Positions 26,713 to 35,095 of a stretch of 64,000 nt of DNA are shown here, in pieces (within the stretch, counting starts at the first letter, position 1; every line of letters starts with the position of its first letter). The DNA is from Saccharibacillus alkalitolerans (GTDB lineage: Bacteria > Bacillota > Bacilli > Paenibacillales > Paenibacillaceae). Location: assembly GCF_011090185.1 (NCBI RefSeq), contig NZ_JAAFGS010000007.1, forward strand, positions 124,001 to 188,000, read 5' to 3'. The notes beneath the pieces are model-generated. The model was not told where the DNA came from. It saw nothing but the letters and a program-made list of their open reading frames with translations, and searched no databases. The translations under genes and the position numbers were made by a program.

Positions 26713-27567
26713 GTGCAACATTCGTTTTTGAAAAAACTAAAAGTATTTCCGCGTGCCGCGTTGGCCAAATACGGAGTCAGTTTTGCATTCGTAGGCACGG
26801 TTATCTTGATCAATCTTTTTCCTTCTTCAATTTTTTTGGCATGCTGCACTTTGTTTTGGATACTGCTCGGATGGAGAAGTTCTGAATTTCGATCGATAGC
26901 CTGGACGGCAGCAGCTTTCGTTTTGGGGTTTTTGGTATACTTTTCTACTGTGGAGCCGTTGACTGTCTGGTTAACCTTATTGGGATTTTCTCGTGAATTT
27001 GTTTTGATCGGAAGTAGGGGATTATTGGTTTTTTATCTGGCCTTCTTGTTTTTGGCAGCAGCACTTTCCGGTGAAAAGAAGCCTATCTTATATTGGAGAA
27101 TTGGTGATTTTAGAGAAAGAATCGCATTTCCGTGGATTTGGAGAGGGTTCGATCATCCGCCGATCTGGTTTTTTATTTCCATCTTCTCGATAGTCACAAG
27201 CTTGATCTTCGTCTGCATTCGGATATTTGTCATTGAAATTCCGTTCGACTGGAAGCTGCTCGGGTTGGCTGTCGGCTTCGCTTTGGTGAATTCCGTGTTG
27301 GAAGAGATCATGTGGAGAGGACTTATTTTGAGCCGCTTCGTTCAAGGGATGGGGCAGGTTCATGCTCTAATTGTTACAAGTCTTGCGTTCGGCTTTTATC
27401 ATTACGGACTGGGCATTTCACTTCTGACCTGTTTGGGGTTTGCTGTCGGAAGTATTTTCATGGCTGGATTGACTCTGCGTTCAAAAGGATTGATGCCAGT
27501 CATTATTTTTCATTTTGTGCTTAACTTTTGGATGGTTATGGGCGGGATGGTCGGCATGGAAAGGTAA
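26713..27567 (+). CDS. CPBP/CAAX-type intramembrane metalloprotease
   Basis: About 284 residues, very hydrophobic, with some eight membrane helices. The CPBP motifs are present in order: EEIMWRG (catalytic Glu-Glu and Arg), FGFYHYGLG (His) and HFVLNF (His). The family includes prenyl-protein processing and bacteriocin self-immunity proteases. GTG 26713 is preferred over GTG 26674 because GGAGGT precedes it. The gene is clearly more AT-rich than its neighbours, with many TTT and ATT codons, which suggests acquisition by transfer. It has its own terminator. Confidence 0.85.
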   Translation: MQHSFLKKLKVFPRAALAKYGVSFAFVGTVILINLFPSSIFLACCTLFWILLGWRSSEFRSIAWTAAAFVLGFLVYFSTVEPLTVWLTLLGFSREFVLIGSRGLLVFYLAFLFLAAALSGEKKPILYWRIGDFRERIAFPWIWRGFDHPPIWFFISIFSIVTSLIFVCIRIFVIEIPFDWKLLGLAVGFALVNSVLEEIMWRGLILSRFVQGMGQVHALIVTSLAFGFYHYGLGISLLTCLGFAVGSIFMAGLTLRSKGLMPVIIFHFVLNFWMVMGGMVGMER

Positions 27568-27581
27568 GCTTCTCGAAAAAA

Positions 27582-27632
27582 TACCGAAAAAACGCCGGAT
27601 ACGCTTTGGAGCGGAACGGCGTTTTTTCGGTA
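27582..27632. terminator. Bidirectional terminator
   Basis: TACCGAAAAAACGCCG (27582-27597) pairs with CGGCGTTTTTTCGGTA (27617-27632), between convergent genes. Confidence 0.92.
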
Positions 27633-27663
27633 GTCATTGATTTCTTGATGACCACGTCTGTTT

Positions 27664-28539
27664 TTACTTTACTTCAATCACCAGCGCCGCCTCGAAATAC
27701 TCGCCCGGCTCAAGTTCTACCGCCAGCTCTTTATCTTTCAGCTCGCCGTCGAATTTGTCCGCGTCCGCCAGTCCGTGCCACGGCTCGATGCAGACGAACG
27801 GCGCGTTTTTCGGCTGCCAGACGCCCATGTAGGGGAAGTTTTCATACGAGACCTTCACGCTGCGCGAGCTGCTGTCGCTTCGCAGCGTAACGCTGTCCGA
27901 GTTCACGTCGCGGAAAATCATGGCGCCTTCTTCGAACTGCTCCCGCTTCAGCGGCAGCACGGATCCTTTTTCCAACACGATCTCCGATTTGTTCGGGATT
28001 TGGATATTGCCGCCCGTTACATAGAAGCGCTCCAGCGTTTCTTCCTGCTCGAACTCCAGCCGGTAATCCTCGAAGTCGCCTTCGCCGCCGATTGGGCAGT
28101 TGAACGCGGGATGCGTGCCAAGTTGGAAGTAGATCGCTTTGTCGTCGTCGTTGTCTACCCGGTACTGGATGCGCAGGCTCGAGCCTTCCAGCGTGTAGGT
28201 GAGCGTAAGCGCGAATTTGTACGGATACATGGCCAGCGTTTCTTCATCGTACGACAGATGGAACACGGCGCGATGGCTTTCGGAATCGACGAGCCGGAAC
28301 TCGCGGTTGCGCGCGAAGCCGTGGTTTTTGAGCTCGTACGTGCCTCCTTCCGCGCGCACTTTGCCGTCGTACACCGATCCCACGATCGGGAACAGCACCG
28401 GCGAACGCCCTGTCCAGAACGCTGCGTCGCCGCTCCAGACGTATTCGATTCCGGTGTCTTTGCGTTTGAAGCTGATCATTTCCGCGCCGAGCGGCTTGAT
28501 CTCGACAGTTGCGGTTTCGCTGCTTAGGATTGCGTTCAT
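27664..28539 (-). CDS. Aldose 1-epimerase-like (LacX/YihR-type) protein
   Basis: 291 residues of the galactose mutarotase-like superfamily. The ALTLTYTLEGSSLRIQYRVDN beta-sandwich core, the LGTHPAFNCPIGGEGDF segment with the catalytic-position His, and CIEPWHGLADAD with the acidic residue match LacX-like proteins. It probably interconverts anomers of a hexose or hexose phosphate. GGAGGGACC precedes the ATG. No sugar operon is adjacent. Confidence 0.87.
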   Translation of the reverse strand: MNAILSSETATVEIKPLGAEMISFKRKDTGIEYVWSGDAAFWTGRSPVLFPIVGSVYDGKVRAEGGTYELKNHGFARNREFRLVDSESHRAVFHLSYDEETLAMYPYKFALTLTYTLEGSSLRIQYRVDNDDDKAIYFQLGTHPAFNCPIGGEGDFEDYRLEFEQEETLERFYVTGGNIQIPNKSEIVLEKGSVLPLKREQFEEGAMIFRDVNSDSVTLRSDSSSRSVKVSYENFPYMGVWQPKNAPFVCIEPWHGLADADKFDGELKDKELAVELEPGEYFEAALVIEVK

Positions 28540-28728
28540 GGTTGGTCCCTCCGGGTGAATGGATTATGGAGCGTTAACTGCTTACAGTGTAGCAAAAAAA
28601 GCCTCCGCATAAAAACGCCTTCGCCTTCCAGGGGGCGGGCAGTCGAGGCGAGAGTTGGCTATAATAGAAAAAAGCACGCTGCAGGGACCGGTTCTTTTCA
28701 GAATATATACCGAAAGGAGTGTTCCGCC

Positions 28729-29211
28729 ATGCACCAAGACCGTCAGATCCGAGAGAAGCTCACCTTTGCCATGGGCTGCTTCTGGGGACCGGAAGACCGG
28801 TTTGCCAAGCTGCCCGGCGTTACCGCGACCAGAGTCGGCTATTCGGGCGGCGAAGCGCCTGCTCCTACTCATCGCCGCCTTGAAGGCCATTCCGAAACGG
28901 TCGAAGTGGAGTTCGATCCCCAAGTCGTTTCGCTGGAGAAGCTGCTCGAAAAGTTCTGGAGCATGCATAATCCGGCGGCGATCGAAGGCTATAAGCCGGA
29001 CGATTCGCGCTACCGCTCGCTGCTGTTCTATCGGGACGAGCTGCAGCGGGAGACGATGGAGCGGGTGCAGGACGAGCTCGCCGATCAAGGCCGACACAGC
29101 GAAGCGACCGCGCTGCGTCCTCTCGGCTCTTTTTATCCGGCGGAAGAAAAGCATCAACGGTACGAGGAGAAAAAGCGAAAACGAAACGGTACGACCGAAA
29201 TTCACTCGTAA
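28729..29211 (+). CDS. msrA: Peptide-methionine (S)-S-oxide reductase, 1-Cys form
   Basis: 160 residues. The active-site motif GCFWG is at residues 16-20, GHSETVEVEFDP replaces the usual GHAE motif, and SFYPAEEKHQRY is the conserved C-terminal segment. It reduces methionine-S-sulfoxide in damaged proteins. Only the catalytic Cys17 is present; the resolving cysteines of typical MsrA are absent, so an external thiol would regenerate it. The ATG 28729 is chosen because AAAGGAGT precedes it and the upstream frame has no family similarity. Confidence 0.87.
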   Translation: MHQDRQIREKLTFAMGCFWGPEDRFAKLPGVTATRVGYSGGEAPAPTHRRLEGHSETVEVEFDPQVVSLEKLLEKFWSMHNPAAIEGYKPDDSRYRSLLFYRDELQRETMERVQDELADQGRHSEATALRPLGSFYPAEEKHQRYEEKKRKRNGTTEIHS

Positions 29212-29267
29212 ACGTCCCGCTGCTTTCTGATTTCAGGTACAATCGTGGCATAGGGGAGGGGATCCGC

Positions 29268-30029
29268 ATGAACCATTTCGACAAAGGCATCGAGTGCTAC
29301 AACCGGAAAGATTTTCGGAATGCCGATTTTTACTTCAAAAAAGCGCTGGTGGAAAAAGGGATGGATGCCGAGACTCTCGATTACCTCGGACGCTGCCGGC
29401 TGATGCTGGGCGACTCGCGCGGCGCGCTGGAGCTTTTCGATCAAACGATGAAAATGCGGCCGATCTGGGAAAAGCCGTATGCGGGCAAAGCGAGAATCTA
29501 TGCGAACCGCGGCAAAAACGAGGAAGCCGAAGCGATGGCGCGGCGAGCGCTTATGCTGAACCCGGAGTCCGCAGACGGCTGGTCGGCGCTGGCTTACGTA
29601 TGCGAACGGACGATGCGTCTTAAGGAAGCCAAGTCCTGTTATTTGCGTGCGCTTGAACTGGATCCGCTGCTTGAAGAGGCGCATGTTCATCTGGCCGTCG
29701 TCTACTACCAGCTGTGGGAACCTTATTCGAAATGTCTGGAGCGGCTTGATCGTGCGCTGGACATCAATCCGCATTCCAAAGACGCTTTGTTCAACAAAGG
29801 ACTGATCTATAAAGATTTGCGCCGTTACGGCGCGAGCAAGGCCGCGTTCGAAAAGCTGCTCGCGATTGATCCGGAAGATCGAGAAGCTAACCTGGAACTT
29901 TCGGAACTGTACAAAAGGGATCGTCAATACGAGAAAGCGCAGCAGTGCCTTGCCCGGGCGAGCGATCGCAAATCGTACGACGGACGCGTGGGCTCAAGAT
30001 CTCCGGATCGTGGGAAGACCGACCGGTAA
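29268..30029 (+). CDS. Tetratricopeptide-repeat protein
   Basis: 253 residues made of about six TPR units from residue 1 to about 235 (for example AEAMARRALMLNPESADGWSALAYV and CYLRALELDPLLEEAHVHLAVVY), then a charged tail. It has no signal peptide or catalytic domain and probably acts as a cytoplasmic scaffold. GGGGAGGGG precedes the ATG. The partner proteins are unknown. It is on the same strand as msrA and the next acetyltransferase gene, with gaps of about 56 and 69 bases. Confidence 0.85.
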   Translation: MNHFDKGIECYNRKDFRNADFYFKKALVEKGMDAETLDYLGRCRLMLGDSRGALELFDQTMKMRPIWEKPYAGKARIYANRGKNEEAEAMARRALMLNPESADGWSALAYVCERTMRLKEAKSCYLRALELDPLLEEAHVHLAVVYYQLWEPYSKCLERLDRALDINPHSKDALFNKGLIYKDLRRYGASKAAFEKLLAIDPEDREANLELSELYKRDRQYEKAQQCLARASDRKSYDGRVGSRSPDRGKTDR

Positions 30030-30098
30030 ATTCCGGCGGCATAAAAACAAAGCGGGACGACGGACAGTTCGTCCCTGTTTCCATAGGAGGTGCATTTG

Positions 30099-30599
30099 AT
30101 GAGGGAACAGGCAAAAGGAATGGACAGGGAGCAGCAGGAGCAGGGCGCGGACCACATCAAAGTACGCCAAATCGCATTTGGCGAAGCCGAATACAAGTCG
30201 GCGTTGAAGCTTCGAGACGAGGTGCTGCGGCGTCCGCTCGGACTAAATATCGCGGACGATGACTTGTCGGGCGACGCCTCCGCCCTGCATATCGGAGCCT
30301 TTATCGAATTTGGAGCCGGAGAGCGGCTGGTCGGTACAGTGCTGCTGCGAATCAAGGATGAACGGACGCTGCAGATGAAGCAGGTAGCGGTGGACGAATC
30401 GCTGCGCGGCATAGGGGTCGGGCAGGAGATGGTGAAGTTCGCCGAAGCGCTGGCCGCGGCAAAAGGATACGGAGAGATCGTGCTGAATGCCCGCGAGGTG
30501 GCCGTGCCTTTTTACGACAAGCTGGATTACATCCGCGAAGGCGAACGCTTCGAAGAGATCGGCATTCCGCATTACGTCATGCGCAAAAAGCTGGACTGA
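30099..30599 (+). CDS. GNAT-family N-acetyltransferase
   Basis: 166 residues. LQMKQVAVDESLRGIGVGQEMVKFAEALA contains the acetyl-CoA pyrophosphate loop (RGIGVG), and the FYDKLDYIREGERFEEIGIPH ending is typical of the YitI/ElaA-like GNAT group. The acceptor is unknown. An in-frame GTG at 30090 is less likely than the ATG at 30099 because AGGAGGTG lies at the right distance only for the latter. Confidence 0.85.
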   Translation: MREQAKGMDREQQEQGADHIKVRQIAFGEAEYKSALKLRDEVLRRPLGLNIADDDLSGDASALHIGAFIEFGAGERLVGTVLLRIKDERTLQMKQVAVDESLRGIGVGQEMVKFAEALAAAKGYGEIVLNAREVAVPFYDKLDYIREGERFEEIGIPHYVMRKKLD

Positions 30600-30630
30600 A
30601 CGCGGAATAGGAATCAAAACAAAACAAAAG

Positions 30631-30676
30631 AACCTGAACGACCGGCAGGAGAAAGCGCCGGCTGTTCAGGTTTTTT
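30631..30676. terminator. Terminator after the acetyltransferase gene
   Basis: AACCTGAAC..CCGGC pairs with GCCGG..GTTCAGGTT, followed by six T; it may also serve the convergent dehydrogenase gene. Confidence 0.88.
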
Positions 30677-30694
30677 GCTGCATACCGCTTGAGG

Positions 30695-31798
30695 CTACTC
30701 GACGTATCCTTTTACCAAGCCGGTGGCAAGCGGCTGCGGCTGTTCGCAGGTCGTTTTCAGTTCGGCATAAACGCCGCTGTCGGAGCTGGTATGGAACGCG
30801 TGCATGATTTCCAGCACGTGATTCGCCAGTTCGCCGTTTGCGCGCGGCGTTCCGCCGTTTACGATACAGTGCGCCATATCGGCAACGCCGAGACCCCGGC
30901 TGTTCTCGGCGTACTGGTGCACGGTCGGAATCTCTTTGAACTCGGCCGCTCCCGCGGGACGCAGCAGGATCGGACCGCCAAAGTTGTTGGGATCGGGCAC
31001 GAGCAGCGTACCCAGCGTGCCGTAGATTTCAATGTAGGGAAGATTGCTGCTCCAGACGTCGAAGCTGGTGATCATCGTGGCGACGGCACCGCTTTGGAAA
31101 CGCAGCGTACCCGCGATATGGGTTGGCACTTCGACGTCGATTTTCTCGCCGAACAGAGGCTGACTCGTGATCGTGCGCTGTTCGAACGATTTGGACGTCA
31201 TGCCGGCCACCGTCTGCGCCGGGCCGAGCAGCGAGACGAGTGCGGTCAGGTAATACGGGCCCATATCGAACATAGGACCGCCGCCGGCCTGGTAATAGAA
31301 CGCCGGGTTGGGGTGCCAATTCTCATGGCCGTGGCCCAGCATGAACGAGGTCGCCGCGACCGGCTGGCCGATATAGCCGTCGTCGATCAGTTTGCGGCAT
31401 GTTTGCAGACCCGCGCCGAGGAACGTATCCGGCGCGCCGCCGAGCAGCAGTCCTTTTGCGCGGGCCAGCTCCGCCAGTTCGCCGCCCTGTTCCGGCGACA
31501 GGGACAGAGGCTTCTCCACGTAGACATGCTTGCCGTGTTCCAGCGCCAGCCGGCAGATCCGGAAATGATCGCCCGGCGTGGTGAGATTGAGCACCAGCTC
31601 GATATCGGGACTTTCCAGAATTTCTTCGGCCGTCCAACAGTTCGGCACGCCGTACTGCTCCGCGGCGGCCTGCATCCGCTCTTCGCTGATATCGGACACC
31701 GCGAACACTTCGGTATCGGCGAAAGTCCGGGTCAGATTCTCCAAATAAATGCCGCTGATATTGCCGCAGCCGATGATGCCGATCTTTACTTTTCGCAT
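30695..31798 (-). CDS. Gfo/Idh/MocA-family oxidoreductase
   Basis: 367 residues. The Rossmann motif IGIIGCGNISGIY binds NAD(P), and HVYVEKPLSLS carries the catalytic Lys of the EKP motif. These enzymes oxidise or reduce sugars, inositols or their derivatives. The ATG 31798 follows AAAGGCGGA. The gene is 28 bases downstream of a ThuA-domain gene with which it forms an operon, a pairing common in trehalose or keto-sugar utilisation loci of Paenibacillus. Confidence 0.9.
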   Translation of the reverse strand: MRKVKIGIIGCGNISGIYLENLTRTFADTEVFAVSDISEERMQAAAEQYGVPNCWTAEEILESPDIELVLNLTTPGDHFRICRLALEHGKHVYVEKPLSLSPEQGGELAELARAKGLLLGGAPDTFLGAGLQTCRKLIDDGYIGQPVAATSFMLGHGHENWHPNPAFYYQAGGGPMFDMGPYYLTALVSLLGPAQTVAGMTSKSFEQRTITSQPLFGEKIDVEVPTHIAGTLRFQSGAVATMITSFDVWSSNLPYIEIYGTLGTLLVPDPNNFGGPILLRPAGAAEFKEIPTVHQYAENSRGLGVADMAHCIVNGGTPRANGELANHVLEIMHAFHTSSDSGVYAELKTTCEQPQPLATGLVKGYVE

Positions 31799-31826
31799 AA
31801 GGATTCCGCCTTTCGTCTGCAAGTCA

Positions 31827-32486
31827 TCAGCGTGCCGCCCACAGCATGCCGCGGCGCATCAGTTCTTTCGCTTCCGGAATGTCGAAGATATTCGCCTGGT
31901 GGCCGAGAGAGTTGTAGAACACTTTGCCCGCGCCCCAGCGCTTGGTATACACGACAGGCATGACGATTTCGCCGTTGGCGGAATGCGGGCCTTCGCTGAT
32001 GCGGAACGTCGTCGTGGCGAGCACGTCCACCGCGGGGTCGACATGCAGGTAATACTGCTCCGACTTGACCGTGAAATCCGGAATGCCTTCGACGAGCGGA
32101 CTGGAAGAAGGGCGCACCATACGCACGTCATACTCCACGCCGTCATTGAATGGGTGGGCCACCCACTGCGAACCGGTCAAAAATTGCCATTCGACGCTGC
32201 TGCGGAACGAATCGCACATCCCGCCGTGGCAGCCCGCCATGCCGACGCCGGACTCCACGGCCTTCAGCACCGGCTGCAGCTGTTCGTCAGCGATCTCGCC
32301 CATCGTCCAGACGGGCACGATCAGATCGAGCTTCAGCAGGCGTTCTTCGTCCAGAAAAGCGTCCAACGTATAGGATATTTCCGCTTCGAATCCTTCCTCG
32401 CGGAGCACCTCCGCAAAAAGGTCGGCGACTTCTTTCGGCTGATGGCCGTCCCATCCTCCGCTGACGATCAGGGCTTGTTTGCTCAT
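31827..32486 (-). CDS. ThuA-domain protein
   Basis: 219 residues of the ThuA-like (trehalose utilisation) family with a class I glutamine-amidotransferase-like fold. VSGGWDGHQPKEVADLF opens the protein, AGCHGGMCDSFR is the position of the degenerate nucleophile elbow, and PVVYTKRWGAGKVFYNSLGH is the conserved C-terminal segment. ThuA proteins work with Gfo/Idh-type oxidoreductases in disaccharide catabolism. GGGAGAGA precedes the ATG. It is the first gene of the operon, divergent from an AraC regulator. Confidence 0.88.
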   Translation of the reverse strand: MSKQALIVSGGWDGHQPKEVADLFAEVLREEGFEAEISYTLDAFLDEERLLKLDLIVPVWTMGEIADEQLQPVLKAVESGVGMAGCHGGMCDSFRSSVEWQFLTGSQWVAHPFNDGVEYDVRMVRPSSSPLVEGIPDFTVKSEQYYLHVDPAVDVLATTTFRISEGPHSANGEIVMPVVYTKRWGAGKVFYNSLGHQANIFDIPEAKELMRRGMLWAAR

Positions 32487-32584
32487 TCGATTTCTCTCCC
32501 ATTCTGTTAGGTCGATTGTTCGGCGTTCTGCGCCGTTACAGCCACATTGTAAAGGAAGCCCTTTCATAAAGCGCGCCATTTTGG

Positions 32585-32613
32585 TTGTGAATATGGACAA
32601 TTTTTGCTAATCT
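32585..32613 (+). promoter_or_regulatory. Promoter of the divergent AraC regulator
   Basis: TTGTGA (32585-32590), a 17-base spacer and TAATCT (32608-32613), 34 bases before the start codon. Confidence 0.5.
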
Positions 32614-32647
32614 ACAGCTGTCGCGGCACAAGAACGGAGGGATCGGA

Positions 32648-33490
32648 ATGAGAGCTTTTCACGAAAAACGCATCTATAACAGCGGCCTGCCGGTACAGAT
32701 ATCGAAAGTCCGCAGCATGAATTTCCTGGCGCATTGGCATCATGATCTGGAGTTTGTGTACGTGACCGAAGGCTCCTTGCAGGTCGGAATCAACTCGGAA
32801 ACGCGGACGCTGAAGGCGGGGGAATTCGCTTTTTGCGGCAGCGGAGACATTCATTATTACGATAGCGGGAAGACCGAGTCGGAGATTCTGCTGGTCGTGT
32901 TCAATCCGCGGCTGATCGGAAGTCCGGCAGGCTGGCCGGAAGAGCGGGGAACGCGGTCGCCGTTTATTCCTTACCGCGGTTCGGGCACGCCTTCTTCGCT
33001 GGAGAGAGAGACGCTGGGCGAACTTGCGGAAGTCTTTGAACGGATCGAGAAAGAGGGGGAAGGGCGCAGGGAGCAGTCGGAGACCGTCATGATCGGGCTG
33101 CTGCACATGCTGTGCGGATTGGCGCTTCGCTGCGCCTCTCCGGCAGAAGCGGAGCCGAGGCGCAGCATGCGTTCCGTGTCCCATTTGAAAACGATGCAGG
33201 AACTGCTGGAGTATCTCGAACAGCACTGCGCGCTGCCGCTGACGCTGCAGGACGGGGCGAATCGGGCACGTATGAGCGTATTTCATTTTTCGCGATTTTT
33301 CAAAAACGTCACGGGCATGAACTACAATACCTACCTCAACGAACTGCGGGTACGGCGCGCGGAAGAGCTGATCGTCGGCACGGATAACAGGCTGCTGGAC
33401 ATCGCGCTGGACTGCGGTTTCGGCAACGTGCGCACATTCAACCGGGTATTCCGTCAGCTGCGGGGATGCACGCCGTCGGAGCTGCGGTAG
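32648..33490 (+). CDS. AraC-family regulator with cupin sensor
   Basis: 280 residues. An N-terminal cupin (about 20-100; HWHHDLEFVYVTEGSLQVGIN) would bind a small sugar, and the C-terminal AraC domain (about 180-280) has two helix-turn-helix motifs ending in CGFGNVRTFNRVFRQLRG. It is divergent from the ThuA-Gfo/Idh operon with 161 bases between starts, so it most likely activates that operon in response to its substrate. GGAGGGAT precedes the ATG. Confidence 0.9.
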   Translation: MRAFHEKRIYNSGLPVQISKVRSMNFLAHWHHDLEFVYVTEGSLQVGINSETRTLKAGEFAFCGSGDIHYYDSGKTESEILLVVFNPRLIGSPAGWPEERGTRSPFIPYRGSGTPSSLERETLGELAEVFERIEKEGEGRREQSETVMIGLLHMLCGLALRCASPAEAEPRRSMRSVSHLKTMQELLEYLEQHCALPLTLQDGANRARMSVFHFSRFFKNVTGMNYNTYLNELRVRRAEELIVGTDNRLLDIALDCGFGNVRTFNRVFRQLRGCTPSELR

Positions 33491-33510
33491 AGAGAGGGAT
33501 AAGCTTCGGC

Positions 33511-33549
33511 AAAAGAACGCCGCTTCCGCCGGGAAGAGGCGTTCTTTTT
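33511..33549 (+). terminator. Terminator of the AraC regulator
   Basis: AAAAGAACGCC..CTTCC pairs with GGAAG..GGCGTTCTTTTT. Confidence 0.9.
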
Positions 33550-33692
33550 GGCGTTCATAAAAAATTTAAAGAAATATTCATTTTTTTAGAACAGTTGTGC
33601 GACGAAAATCGTCTTTATCTAAGAACCCTTGATCCGTGCCGCAAAAAACGGCCGCGGACAAAAGGAATCCTAAACTCAGGGAGGAATACAGC

Positions 33693-34958
33693 ATGAAAAA
33701 GTCTATTAAACCCGCAATGCTCGGCATGGCGATCGCGCTGGGAATTACCGGAGCAAGCACGGCAAGCGCGGGAGTCGCGGCAGCCGCGGCTCCGACGAAC
33801 GCGTTGGCCGATCCGGATTGGACCTACGAGGTGCCGGCCGGACAGGATATCGAAAGCCTGTTCAACCGGGCGACGCCGAGCGGGAGCAATGTCTACTTCC
33901 GGACGGAAAAGGGCGCAAGTTCGTTCGTGGTACAAGCCTTCGATCGGAAAAACGGAGACCGAAAGAATTGGACGTACGATCTCAGAGGCAATGTGCAGAA
34001 CTTCATCAGCGGTTCTTTGGTGTATGCGCCGAACGGCGACGTCTACTTCCTGAGCAAAAAAGCGGAAGACAAAAGCTATACGATCCGTGCCGTGAACGCG
34101 CAGGGCAAGTTGAAATGGACCGTCCCGGTCAAAGTTGACGTAGGCGGAGATTTGAGCGTGCTGCCGAACGGCGATATCGTGCTGACCAACTCCGTAGAGG
34201 CGACGAAGAAAGCCAAAGGCTATACGACTTTCCAGACATTCAGTAACGACGGCAAGCTGAAAAGCGAGAAAAAAACAACGAATTCCGGAATTTTCAAAAT
34301 GCTGGACAACGGCAAAGTGCTGAGAAACGGCGGAGATAAGGTACAGGTGTACTCGGGCGTCAATGCGTTGTCGAAGCCGATCCTGACCTACAAATTACCC
34401 GAATACGGTTTCCTTTCCATCGACTTTAGCACCATGAATTCGGCTTACGCCGTATACCCGCTGAGCGGCGGAGGAACGCTGCTGGAATTTTATGAACAAA
34501 AAATCGAGGAAGTGAAAGGCGGCGGCGTGGTCGAAAACGATCCGTCTACCCTCGACATGAAACGTACCCTGGTCGGGTTCGACGCAAAAGGTAAACAAAC
34601 GTTCGAGCGCTCCCTGGCGAAAGACGAAAAGGCTTTGGCGGTAGGCAGCGGATTCGTCCTGCAAAAAGGCCAAACGTTGGAAGCGTACGATCTCAACAAC
34701 AAACGTACGGGAGCGGCGACGCTCGAGGGAGAAAATCTGCGGGTGATGGCCGCGCCGAGCGGAGAAGTCACCGTAAGCAGCAAAAAAGACGGTAAATTCT
34801 ACGCGCTCGACGCCAAAACGCTTAAAGCGAACTACGAAGTCGACATGAACGCCGGCGCGGAACGCGACAAAGGCTATTCCTTCTATTATGCCGGAAAAGG
34901 CGAACTCTACACGCTGGAGGCCGGGGAAAAAACGGTGTCGAAATACACGCTGAAATAA
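33693..34958 (+). CDS. Secreted propeller-like protein, paralogue 1
   Basis: 421 residues with a signal peptide (about 1-27, Ala-rich). The mature part has repeated beta-rich segments such as GNVYFRTEKGAS, GDVYFLSKKAEDKSYTIRAVNAQGKLKWTVPV and GKFYALDAKTLKANYEV, like PQQ-type beta-propeller blades, but without the tryptophan-docking motif of quinoproteins. No catalytic residues are recognisable. It is 35-40% similar by eye to the next gene, sharing the opening DWTYEVPAGxD and the ending YTLK. GGGAGGAA precedes the ATG. The upstream 140 bases have a GACGA-aaa-TCGTC dyad at 33601-33613. Function unknown. Confidence 0.8.
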   Translation: MKKSIKPAMLGMAIALGITGASTASAGVAAAAAPTNALADPDWTYEVPAGQDIESLFNRATPSGSNVYFRTEKGASSFVVQAFDRKNGDRKNWTYDLRGNVQNFISGSLVYAPNGDVYFLSKKAEDKSYTIRAVNAQGKLKWTVPVKVDVGGDLSVLPNGDIVLTNSVEATKKAKGYTTFQTFSNDGKLKSEKKTTNSGIFKMLDNGKVLRNGGDKVQVYSGVNALSKPILTYKLPEYGFLSIDFSTMNSAYAVYPLSGGGTLLEFYEQKIEEVKGGGVVENDPSTLDMKRTLVGFDAKGKQTFERSLAKDEKALAVGSGFVLQKGQTLEAYDLNNKRTGAATLEGENLRVMAAPSGEVTVSSKKDGKFYALDAKTLKANYEVDMNAGAERDKGYSFYYAGKGELYTLEAGEKTVSKYTLK

Positions 34959-35027
34959 AATTTTGAGATTAATTCCCTTTTTTGCGAACTCCTTTCGAAG
35001 CTTGATCGTCCCTTTTACAGAATGCGC

Positions 35028-35057
35028 GGAAGGAACGCGGCGTGCGGCGCCGCTTCC
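35028..35057 (+). promoter_or_regulatory. Hairpin between the two propeller genes
   Basis: GGAAG..GCGGCG pairs with GCCGC..CTTCC. It lies 39 bases before the second paralogue, has no T run, and may modulate readthrough or stabilise the downstream transcript. Confidence 0.45.
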
Positions 35058-35095
35058 GAACCGCGTATAACCTACACTTTCGGGAGGAGTGACAA

